Assembly (NCBI RefSeq): GCF_034653355.1
Contig: NZ_JAYEER010000001.1
Location: 1 to 64,000, forward strand
Length of the DNA: 64,000 nt
Origin: Nitrospirillum sp034653355
GTDB lineage: Bacteria; Pseudomonadota; Alphaproteobacteria; Azospirillales; Azospirillaceae
Reading direction: 5' to 3'
Of the stretch, positions 35,152-42,776 are shown piece after piece; position 1 is the first letter of the stretch, and each line of letters opens with the position of its first letter. The translations under genes were made by a program, and so were the position numbers. Under the pieces are notes generated by a model. It saw only the letters and a list, made by a program, of their open reading frames with translations, ran no database searches and was not told the DNA's origin.

Positions 35152-36548
35152 GGGGTCGCCTTCTCGGTCGCGTCTGGGGCCGTGGCCAGGTTTTCCGGCA
35201 GGTCGCCGCCGATCAGGGTCATCAGGTCGACGCGCTGTTCCTGCACCGCCTGGTCCAGCTTCAGCGCCTCAAGCCGGCGGGACAGCAGGGTGCCCTGCAG
35301 GTCGGCGAAGGTGCGCTCATCCAGGCTGCCGGCGCGGAAAGCGGCATCGGCGTCGGCCGCTGCCCGTTCCAAGGTGGCGATGCTGTCGGCCGTCGCCCGC
35401 GCCTGAGCCTCCAGCTGGTCCAGGGCCAGCAGGCCTTGGCCGACGCCGGCCACCGCGGCGTCCAGGCGCGCCTGATAGTCCTGGCGCAGCTGCTCCCGTG
35501 TCGCGCGCTGCACGGCGATGGCGCCCTGGTTGCCATCGAACAGGGGCAAGTTGATGGACAGGGCCAGGCTTTGCGTCTTGACGTTGGAGGTGTCGCGGGC
35601 GCGGTTGCTGCCGATGCTGAGGGCCGGGAACTGGCCCAGGACCGCCTGCCACACCGCCTGCTCCTGCGCCTGGTAGCCGGCCTTCAGCGCCAGCAGGTCG
35701 GGCCGGCGGCCGGCCAATTGCGGCAGGTCGGCCCGGATGCGGTCGGCCGGCGGCAGGGGTAGGTCGCCGGCCGTCAGGGGCGCCAGGGCCAAGGGGGCGG
35801 CTGGCGTCAGGCCCAGCAGGGCGTTCAGGTCCATACGGTTGCGCAAGGCCTGCTGCTCCAGGTCATGCAGCTGAGTTTCCACGCCGTTCAGCGCCGCCAG
35901 GTCGCTGACGACGTTGGGCAGGGTTTCGTCCCCCCGGCCCATGGCGGTGCCGGTGCGGCGGTAGCGGTCGGCGAACAGGGCGCGATTGGCCTCCAGCACG
36001 GCGCGCTGGCGCTCGAAGGCCTGGGCCCGCACCACCAGCAGCCGCGCCTGGGACACCACCTGCCATTCCTGCCACAACAGGTCCAGCTCCGCCCCCCGCA
36101 AGGTGGCCGCCGCCGCGTCCTTGCGGGAGGATCGGGTGAGGAAGGGCATGACGTCCTGCATCAGGCCGATGGTGAAGGCGTCCATCACCGCGGGGCCCGA
36201 GGTGAGGAAGCCGTAGTCGACCGACAGCTGCGGGTTGGGCAGCAGGCCCGCCGTGAACGCCTCCGCCACCGCCACGCCATGCTGGGCGCGGGCGCCCTTG
36301 AGCCCGGGATTGCGGGCCACGGCCACCATGGCCACCGCGTCGATATCCAGCGGGCGGGCCGGGTCGACCGTGTGGCGGCGCAGGGACGGCAGGGGCATGG
36401 CCGCCGGATCCACAGTGATGCCCGCCAGGCCCCCCGCCAGGTCGGGCCCGTCGGCCAGGGGGGCCGGGCTGTAGCTGGCGCAGCCGGCCAGGCAGGTCCC
36501 GGCCAGCAGGCAGGCCAGGCCCCGTGATTTCCAAATACGTGGGATCAT
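35148..36548 (-). CDS. TolC-family outer-membrane efflux lipoprotein
   Basis: 466 residues from ATG 36548. A lipobox (LLAGTCLAGC) gives a lipidated Cys near residue 22. Two repeats of the OEP fold (long amphipathic helices with Ala/Gln-rich heptads and NLPLFDGNQGAI near residue 325) identify the outer-membrane channel of tripartite pumps. It is the first gene of the operon with the adaptor and RND subunits. The motif ACTTTTCAGTTAG at 36621-36633, about 73 bases upstream, is also found between the YncE-like and response-regulator genes, suggesting control by that two-component system. Confidence 0.9.
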   Translation of the reverse strand: MIPRIWKSRGLACLLAGTCLAGCASYSPAPLADGPDLAGGLAGITVDPAAMPLPSLRRHTVDPARPLDIDAVAMVAVARNPGLKGARAQHGVAVAEAFTAGLLPNPQLSVDYGFLTSGPAVMDAFTIGLMQDVMPFLTRSSRKDAAAATLRGAELDLLWQEWQVVSQARLLVVRAQAFERQRAVLEANRALFADRYRRTGTAMGRGDETLPNVVSDLAALNGVETQLHDLEQQALRNRMDLNALLGLTPAAPLALAPLTAGDLPLPPADRIRADLPQLAGRRPDLLALKAGYQAQEQAVWQAVLGQFPALSIGSNRARDTSNVKTQSLALSINLPLFDGNQGAIAVQRATREQLRQDYQARLDAAVAGVGQGLLALDQLEAQARATADSIATLERAAADADAAFRAGSLDERTFADLQGTLLSRRLEALKLDQAVQEQRVDLMTLIGGDLPENLATAPDATEKATP

Positions 36549-36620
36549 GCGATGCGTTCTGGAAGAAGAGGTCGCGAATTCATGACGCAGGACGCCAGAA
36601 GGCGCGGACACCCTCCATTG

Positions 36621-36633
36621 ACTTTTCAGTTAG
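36621..36633. promoter_or_regulatory. Shared motif upstream of the efflux operon
   Basis: ACTTTTCAGTTAG on the plus strand (CTAACTGAAAAGT toward the gene), 73 bases before the TolC start. It matches 11 of 13 bases of the site at 37751-37763. Likely a response-regulator binding site; inferred. Confidence 0.55.
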
Positions 36634-36673
36634 TCTTCGACACTCACACATTTGTCATGGGTGGAGACGACCT

Positions 36674-37684
36674 TCATTGGACTGGTTCCAGCACCAGCAA
36701 ATGGAAGCTGCCCGGCACCGGCTTCGGCCGTCGCCCGGCCTCGCCCTCGAAGGTCGCCGTCGGCAGATAGACGCGACCGGTCACGGGGTCCAACGCACCG
36801 GTGCGCGCGCCCTTTTCCGTTGGCACGATGGCGGTGACGGCGGGCACGCCCCGGGCATCCTGGCTCAACACCGCCAACACGCCGTCGTGGCCGCAGGGGA
36901 TCAGGAAGCGGTGGTTCTTGGCATCCAGGATGACGGCGTCGGCGCCCTTGCCGATGGGCAGGCTGGCCAGGACATGGCCGTCGGCGGCGTTCATGGCCAC
37001 CGCGCGCCCGCTGGAGCAGGCGGTCACCAGCACGCCCGTCGCCGGATCCAGCGCCAGGCCGGTGGGACCGTCGCAGTCCGGCAGGGGCCGTCGCGCCAGC
37101 ACGGCGCGGCCGGGCAGGTCGACCACCACCAGCTCGTTCCTGTCCTCCACATTCACGTACAGGTGCCCCTGCGCGTCCATGGCGGCGAATTCAAGCGCCC
37201 CACCCACGGCGATATGGCCGACGACGGCCCGGGCCGCAGGGTCGATCAGCGTGATATCTCCCTGCTTGCCGTCCATCACCGCGACCTGTCCATCAGCCTG
37301 GACCACGGCATCCGGCTTGGCGCCCGTGGGCAGGCTGGCCAGGACGGCGCCGTCGGCCGTGTTGAACAGGGTGGCGGTGTTGCTGTCGCCATTGGTGCTG
37401 ACGGCGAGGCCGCCGCCCAGCGGCAACACGCCGTGCACCCGCTGGCCCGGCACCAAATTAGGCGTCAGCCGGCCGCTGCCCAGATCCAACACCAGTACCC
37501 CGTCGCCCCGGGCGACGTAGAGCCGGCGGGCCTCGGCGTCCACGCTGGCATAATCCCACGCCCCGTCGGGGATGGCGATGCTGGCGGCCTTGCGATAAGG
37601 GACATCGGCGGCCAGGGCAGGCCCAATGGCGGCAAGGCCGGCGGACAGGAGGACGACGGCGGAGATGGACACATGGCTGAGCAT
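36674..37684 (-). CDS. Exported YncE-like beta-propeller protein
   Basis: 336 residues with a signal peptide ending GPALAAD near residue 26. The rest is made of repeats of about 40 residues such as YVARGDGVLVLDLGSGRL and LYVNVEDRNELVVVDLPGRAV, forming a seven-bladed propeller of the YncE/PQQ-dehydrogenase-like class with no enzymatic residues seen. It is likely periplasmic. It lies between the efflux operon and the divergent two-component genes, and its promoter carries the same 13-base motif as the efflux promoter, so it may be a sensor or accessory protein of that system. Function not known. Confidence 0.8.
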   Translation of the reverse strand: MLSHVSISAVVLLSAGLAAIGPALAADVPYRKAASIAIPDGAWDYASVDAEARRLYVARGDGVLVLDLGSGRLTPNLVPGQRVHGVLPLGGGLAVSTNGDSNTATLFNTADGAVLASLPTGAKPDAVVQADGQVAVMDGKQGDITLIDPAARAVVGHIAVGGALEFAAMDAQGHLYVNVEDRNELVVVDLPGRAVLARRPLPDCDGPTGLALDPATGVLVTACSSGRAVAMNAADGHVLASLPIGKGADAVILDAKNHRFLIPCGHDGVLAVLSQDARGVPAVTAIVPTEKGARTGALDPVTGRVYLPTATFEGEAGRRPKPVPGSFHLLVLEPVQ

Positions 37685-37750
37685 GGCGGCGAACTTCCGA
37701 GCGGTGGGACCCGTCCGCTCAATAACCGCATCGCCAAGGCCGGAGCGCTA

Positions 37751-37763
37751 ACTTTTGCGTTAG
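37751..37763. promoter_or_regulatory. Shared motif between YncE-like gene and response regulator
   Basis: ACTTTTGCGTTAG, which with the preceding bases also forms CTAAC-N6-GTTAG (37748-37763). It is 67 bases from the YncE-like start and 72 from the response-regulator start. Confidence 0.55.
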
Positions 37764-37834
37764 GGCCGCTGTCCTTGGATGCCCTGCGACACTAAGGCCG
37801 CTATCGTGCGCCCAGATGCTTGGAGCACCCGGAC

Positions 37835-38515
37835 ATGCCCAGAATATTGGTGATCGAGGATGAGGAGCGAACGGCGCGCGAGATCGTGGACGCCTTGAAG
37901 GCCGAGGGCTATGCCGTCGACCTGTGCGCCGATGGTCCCGCCGGGCTGGCGGCGGCGCGCGGCGGGCACTATGACGCCATCACCCTGGACCGCCTGCTGC
38001 CGGGCTTGGACGGACTGAGCCTGCTGGCCGACCTGCGCCGCGAGGGGGTGACCACGCCGGTGCTGGTGGTCAGCGCGCTGGACGGGGTTGACGACAAGGT
38101 GCGCGGCCTGCGGGCCGGGGGCGACGACTACCTGACCAAGCCCTTCGCCCTGGCGGAGCTGGCGGCGCGGGTCATGGCCCTGGCCCGCCGCCGGGCGGAC
38201 AAGCCCGCAGGCACCCTGCTGCAGGCGGGCCCCATCGTCATGGACCTGATGGACCGGCGGGCCACGCGCGGGGCGCGGGACCTGGACCTGACGCCCCGGG
38301 AATTCCGCTTGCTGGAATATTTCGTGCGCAACGCGGAACAGACCCTGACCCGCAGCATGCTGTACCAGGCGGTGTGGGAATACAGCTTCGACCCCGGCAC
38401 CAACGTCATCGACGTCCATATCGGCCGCCTGCGCCGCAAGGTGGACTGGGATAACGAGGACCCGATGATCCGCACCGTGCGCGGCGGGGGCTGGCGCCTG
38501 CATGCCCCGGATTGA
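37835..38515 (+). CDS. OmpR/PhoB-family response regulator
   Basis: 226 residues from ATG 37835 (TGGAG upstream; a TTG at 37820 would add five residues). The receiver domain has the acidic pair in VIEDEE, the phosphoacceptor Asp52, Ser/Ala of VVSALD and Lys of YLTKPF. The winged-helix DNA-binding domain covers about residues 130-222 (DLTPREFRLLEYF and VIDVHIGRLRRKVD). The kinase gene overlaps by 14 bases. Probable targets are its own promoter, the divergent YncE-like gene and the efflux operon, through the ACTTTTNNGTTAG motif. Confidence 0.92.
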   Translation: MPRILVIEDEERTAREIVDALKAEGYAVDLCADGPAGLAAARGGHYDAITLDRLLPGLDGLSLLADLRREGVTTPVLVVSALDGVDDKVRGLRAGGDDYLTKPFALAELAARVMALARRRADKPAGTLLQAGPIVMDLMDRRATRGARDLDLTPREFRLLEYFVRNAEQTLTRSMLYQAVWEYSFDPGTNVIDVHIGRLRRKVDWDNEDPMIRTVRGGGWRLHAPD

Positions 38516-39890
38516 GCGGCTTCGCCTGGCGGATCTGCCACGCACCACGGCCTTCCGCATGACCCTGCTGTTCGGCGTGCTGATGATCACGGCCGTGCTG
38601 CTGGTCCTGGGTTTCGTCTATTGGCGCACCGGCGTGTTCCTGACCCGCCGGCTGGATGACACCCTGGTGCGCGAGACCGAGGAGTTCCTGCGCACCTCCG
38701 TGCCCGAGCAGACCACCCATATCGATAGCCTGGTGGACAGCGACGGCCGGGGATACTGGAAGGCCCTGCTGCTGGCGCCGGACGGTCACGTCCTGGCCGG
38801 AAACCTGCCGGCAATGCCACCCGAACTGGCGGGCGTCGACGGCAAGGTCCATGCCCTGCCCCACGGTGCCGGGCCGGCGCCGCAGCAGCATCACAAGGCG
38901 CGCGGCCTGGCCCGGCGGTTGCCGGACGGTGGCGTCCTGGTGCTGGCCCTGCGCACGGACGAGGTGCATGAGGTGCGCGAGCTGATTCTGCGCGCCATGG
39001 CCGCCGGCCTGGTGGGTAGCGTGGGCCTGGCCCTGGCGGGCGGCTTGGCGTTGAGCTTCGGTACCCTGCGTCGCATCGAGGCCATCCACCGCGCCAGTGC
39101 CACCATCATGGCGGGCGACCTGTCGCAACGCCTGCCCACGCGCGGGTCCGGTGACGATTTCGACAAGCTGACCGCCATCGTCAACGCCATGCTGGGCAAG
39201 ATCGAGGGGCTGATCGGCGACGTGAAGGCGGCGGGCGACAACATCGCCCATGATCTGCGCACCCCCCTCACCCGCCTGCGTACCCGGCTGGAGGGCGCCC
39301 TGCGCCGGGGCGGCGATGTCGAGGCCCATCGCGCCGCCATGGAAGACGCCATCAGCGACGCCGATCAGATCCTGGCCACGTTCCGCGCCCTGCTGCGCAT
39401 CGCGGAGGTGGAGGACGGCCGCCGCCGGGCCGCCTTCGCCCCCGTGGACCCCGCCGCCCTGGCGATCGCCGCCGCCGAACTGTATGAGCCCCTGGCCACC
39501 GCCCAGGGCCTGGCCTTCGCTGCCGACATCCAGCCCGCTGGCGCGGTCACCGGTGACGCCGATCTGCTGTTCGAGGCCTTGGGCAACCTGTTGGACAACG
39601 CCATCAAGTTCACGCCCCCCGGCGGCGCGGTCAGCCTGACCCTGCGGCAAGAGGCGGGCCGGGCGCCGGAAATGGTCGTGCGTGACACCGGCCCCGGCAT
39701 CACCCCGGAGCAGCGGGAGGCGATGTTTCGCCGCTTCACCCGCGGTGACCATGCCCGCCACACGCCGGGCAACGGCCTGGGCCTTAGCCTGGTGGCCGCC
39801 GTGGTGCAACTGCACGGCTTCCACCTGGACATGGAGGATGGGCAGCCGGGCTGTGTCATGCGCATCCGGCTGGGCCACGGGGCGGGCTAG
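38502..39890 (+). CDS. Sensor histidine kinase of the OmpR/PhoB-type system
   Basis: 462 residues. TM1 at about 20-42 (LLFGVLMITAVLLVLGFV), a periplasmic sensor of about 120 residues, TM2 at about 165-187, a HAMP domain, the HisKA box with His250 in HDLRTPLTR, and an HATPase domain with NLLDNAIKF (N box), DTGPGI and NGLGLSL. The periplasmic part is His-rich at PAPQQHHKARG, so a metal or small-molecule signal is possible but unproven. It overlaps the regulator gene, and its stop touches the end of the convergent AsmA gene. Confidence 0.92.
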   Translation: MPRIERLRLADLPRTTAFRMTLLFGVLMITAVLLVLGFVYWRTGVFLTRRLDDTLVRETEEFLRTSVPEQTTHIDSLVDSDGRGYWKALLLAPDGHVLAGNLPAMPPELAGVDGKVHALPHGAGPAPQQHHKARGLARRLPDGGVLVLALRTDEVHEVRELILRAMAAGLVGSVGLALAGGLALSFGTLRRIEAIHRASATIMAGDLSQRLPTRGSGDDFDKLTAIVNAMLGKIEGLIGDVKAAGDNIAHDLRTPLTRLRTRLEGALRRGGDVEAHRAAMEDAISDADQILATFRALLRIAEVEDGRRRAAFAPVDPAALAIAAAELYEPLATAQGLAFAADIQPAGAVTGDADLLFEALGNLLDNAIKFTPPGGAVSLTLRQEAGRAPEMVVRDTGPGITPEQREAMFRRFTRGDHARHTPGNGLGLSLVAAVVQLHGFHLDMEDGQPGCVMRIRLGHGAG

Positions 39891-41804
39891 CTACTCCGCC
39901 GCCAGCAGTTGCCGGGTCAGGCCATCGCAGTCCACGTCGTCGGCGCCGCCAAAGTCGGGCAGCGGGATGGGGATCAGGCGGCCGATGGTGATGCGGGGGG
40001 ACCGGATCTTGCCCCTGACCACCACGGGGGCACGCAAGTCCAGGAGATCGAACTTCTTGGTGTCAGCCGTGATTTCCGTATCCACCTCCTGCGTCTTCAG
40101 CCGCACCTCACCGTTGACGTGGACCACCGATTTACGGGTGTCCATCAGGGTGCGGTCAAAAGCCACCTGGCCGTGGTTGAAATTCAGGCGGCCCAGGGCG
40201 CAGCGGATGGGGATCTGGTCGTCGCCGGTGATGTACAGCACCAGGGCGTCGGCGATCTGCAGGCCGGCCAGGCTGACCATCAGCGAACTGATGGTGCCGC
40301 CGGACATGGTGACGACGATATTGCCTGTGGCCGACCCCATGACCTCCGCCAGGGAATGGCCGTTGCCCACCAACTGCACGCGGCCCCGCAGCTTGCCCTT
40401 GGTGGTGTCGAAATAGTCCGACCCGCGGAAGAAGGTCTTCAGATCCACATCCTGGTAAGCCAGGTTGGCGCGGGTCTGCGGGTTATCGGTGCGGGCGTCC
40501 AGCGCCATGGTGCCGGCCAGGGCGCCACCAGCCACGTTCATGCGCAACGGGTCCACGGACGCCTGCCCATCCTGGACGCGGACGCGGAGATTCAGGGCCG
40601 TCACCGGCAGGTAGTCGGGTGCCACCACGTGGCGGGCGTCCAGGCTGACGTCCATGTTCATGGCGCGCAGCCGTTCCATTTTCAGCGGCACGTCGGGAAA
40701 CAGATCCCCCTTCACCTCCAACTGGGCCTGGGTCTTCTTCTGCTCCACCGAGACGTTGCCCTTGGCGCCGGGCGTGGCGCCCACCAGGGGGGCCAGGTCG
40801 GCGAAAGCCAGGTGGTCGGACGTGAGATGGGCCGTGAGGAAAGACGGCTTGGCATGGTGGTCGATGGCGATGTCCCCGGCCAGGTCGCTGTCGCCCGCGT
40901 GCCAGGCCATGTCCACCACCCGCCAGACGCCGGGCTCATGCGTCAGCTTGCCATTGATGCGATACGGCGGCGTCGGCGGACCCGGGATGCCCAGCAAGGG
41001 AAAGATGTCCGCCAGGTTGGGGCCGGACAGCGCCACCTGCACGTTGGAACCTGTGAATTGGAAGGGATCCTCCAGGGTGCCGTTCACCGTCAGCTTGGTG
41101 GCCCCGTAATCGACCTTCAGGTCCACGGGATACGGCTGGTCCGTGTCGCGCAGCATCAGAACGCTGCCGCCGACGAAATGAACGGTCAGGGGCTGGTTCT
41201 CGATGCTGCCCTTCAGGTCCAGCTCGGCCTTGGGTTCGGCGGGGGCCTGGCCGGTGGCCGTCCGCACCGTGCCGTCGAGGTTCAGCTTGCGCTTGGCGTC
41301 GCGATAGCTGACGCGGCCATCGTCGATCTCCAACCGGCCGATCAGCGGCACCTCATCCCGGCTTTCGGGCTTCAGCTGGTTCACGGTGCCGCTGGCCACG
41401 GGACTTTCCCCCGGGCTCCAGTTCCATTGTTCCTGGTCGTTCTTTTCCAGCGCCACGACCGGCTGGCGCAGGATCAACTGGGGAAACACAAGGTCGCGGT
41501 GCAGGAGCAGTGGTTTGAGCTCGATATCCAGTTCGATCCGCTTGGCCGTGAACAGGTGCGGCGCCTGGCCCCAGTCGGTGTTGGAGACCTGGACGTCGTC
41601 CAGCAGGATGTGGGTCACCCAGCCCCAATGGACGGAGATCTTGCCGATCTTGGTCTTGCGTCCAGAAAAGGCGTCGGCCCGGTTTTCCAGCTGAGCGCGC
41701 ACATAGTCGGACGTGACGAAGAAATAGACCCCCGCTCCGGCCAGCAGCACCAGCACAACCAGTACCCCCAAGGACCAGCCGATTATCTTGAATGCCCGTC
41801 GCAT
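39891..41804 (-). CDS. AsmA-family protein
   Basis: 637 residues. One N-terminal membrane anchor at about residues 7-31 is followed by a large periplasmic region with the chorein-like N-terminal pattern (KIGKISVHWGWVTHILLDDVQVSN) and the C-terminal AsmA domain (LRGRVQLVGNGHSLAEVMGSATG). Proteins of this family (AsmA, YicH, TamB-like) form beta-groove bridges for phospholipid movement between the membranes. No partner gene is adjacent. Its end abuts the kinase gene end (39890/39891), and it is divergent from the creatininase-family gene. Confidence 0.85.
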   Translation of the reverse strand: MRRAFKIIGWSLGVLVVLVLLAGAGVYFFVTSDYVRAQLENRADAFSGRKTKIGKISVHWGWVTHILLDDVQVSNTDWGQAPHLFTAKRIELDIELKPLLLHRDLVFPQLILRQPVVALEKNDQEQWNWSPGESPVASGTVNQLKPESRDEVPLIGRLEIDDGRVSYRDAKRKLNLDGTVRTATGQAPAEPKAELDLKGSIENQPLTVHFVGGSVLMLRDTDQPYPVDLKVDYGATKLTVNGTLEDPFQFTGSNVQVALSGPNLADIFPLLGIPGPPTPPYRINGKLTHEPGVWRVVDMAWHAGDSDLAGDIAIDHHAKPSFLTAHLTSDHLAFADLAPLVGATPGAKGNVSVEQKKTQAQLEVKGDLFPDVPLKMERLRAMNMDVSLDARHVVAPDYLPVTALNLRVRVQDGQASVDPLRMNVAGGALAGTMALDARTDNPQTRANLAYQDVDLKTFFRGSDYFDTTKGKLRGRVQLVGNGHSLAEVMGSATGNIVVTMSGGTISSLMVSLAGLQIADALVLYITGDDQIPIRCALGRLNFNHGQVAFDRTLMDTRKSVVHVNGEVRLKTQEVDTEITADTKKFDLLDLRAPVVVRGKIRSPRITIGRLIPIPLPDFGGADDVDCDGLTRQLLAAE

Positions 41805-41965
41805 GGCCCAAATCCGTAAAGCACGTTCCGTCCAGCAAGCCCAACGTTCATCCCGTCCCAGCCAACCGCCAAGGTGGTGTCGCGGTTCCCTCGGATGCTT
41901 TTGGGATGCCTTTGCCGGCTGCCGCCCCTATGGTGGCGGCCAATAAGGCTTTGAGGAACGAACCC

Positions 41966-42716
41966 ATGCTGTTGCACCTGTCCACCTGGTCGGAGACCGA
42001 GCGCCATCTGGAACGCTCCAAGACCATCGTCATCCCCATCGGCTCCAATGAGCAGCACGGCCCCACCGGCCTGCTGGGGACGGACTGGCTGTGCCCGGAG
42101 ATCATCGCGCACGAGGCGCACAAGGGCGGCGCCGACATCCTGGTGGGGCCCACGTTCAACATCGGCATGGCCCAGCACCATCTGGGCTTCCCCGGGACCA
42201 TCAGCCTGCGTCCCTCCACCTTCATGGCGGCGATCGGCGACTGGGTGCGGTCCCTGGCCGTGCACGGTTTCGAGCGGATCTGATTTCCTGAACGGCCATG
42301 GCGGCAACGTCGCCACCATCGAGGCCGCCTTCTCCGAATTGTATGCCGAGGCCAGCTTCGCCAAGCGCCGCGCCGGCTTCGCCCTCAAGCTGCGCAACTG
42401 GTGGGACCTGCCTGGCGTCAACGCCCTGGCGCAGCAGCTGTTCCCCGCCGGCCACGGCAGCCACGCCACCCCGTCGGAAATCGCGGTGACGCAATGGGCG
42501 TATCCGGACGCCATCAAATCCGCCGAGTACACGCCCAAGGTCGCCGGCTCCGGCCCCATCCGGGAGGCGTTGGACTTCCGCGCCCGGCATCCGGACGGCC
42601 GCATGGGGTCCGACCCGGCGCTGGCCACGCCGGAAAAGGGTGGCCAGCTGGTGCGGCTGGCGGTGATCGGCCTGGTGGCCGAGGTCGCGGCCTTCGGCAA
42701 CGAGCCCACCGTCTAA
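41966..42716 (+). pseudogene. Creatininase/creatinine amidohydrolase family protein, frameshifted
   Basis: Starting at ATG 41966 (GAGGAACG before it), the first frame has the metal-binding IGSNEQHGPTGLLGTD and ISLRPSTFM segments, then meets a stop right after FERI at 42283. The next frame resumes with FLNGHGGN, the family's second metal-binding motif, and ends at 42716. Removing the single G at 42282 reads RIYFLNGHGGN and restores 249 residues, the family norm. The family hydrolyses cyclic or linear amides (creatinine, mycofactocin-type or formamide substrates); the actual substrate is unknown. Confidence 0.85.
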
Positions 42717-42724
42717 AACGTGAA

Positions 42725-42758
42725 GAAGGGGGCCTTGCGACGTCGCAAGGCCCCCTTC
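42725..42758. terminator. Bidirectional terminator, 17-base perfect arms
   Basis: A 34-base perfect palindrome between the creatininase-family stop (42716) and the convergent TonB receptor stop (42777). With a four-base ACGT loop the stem is 15 bases, with GAAGG/CCTTC at the base. It can end transcription from both sides. Confidence 0.8.
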
Positions 42759-42776
42759 CCATCACCGGCCGACCTG

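Noticed and set aside
39909..41819. A plus-strand open frame of about 636 codons opposite the AsmA gene
   Set aside because: Composition is His/Gln/Gly-rich and lacks domains; the minus strand has an anchor helix and AsmA motifs.
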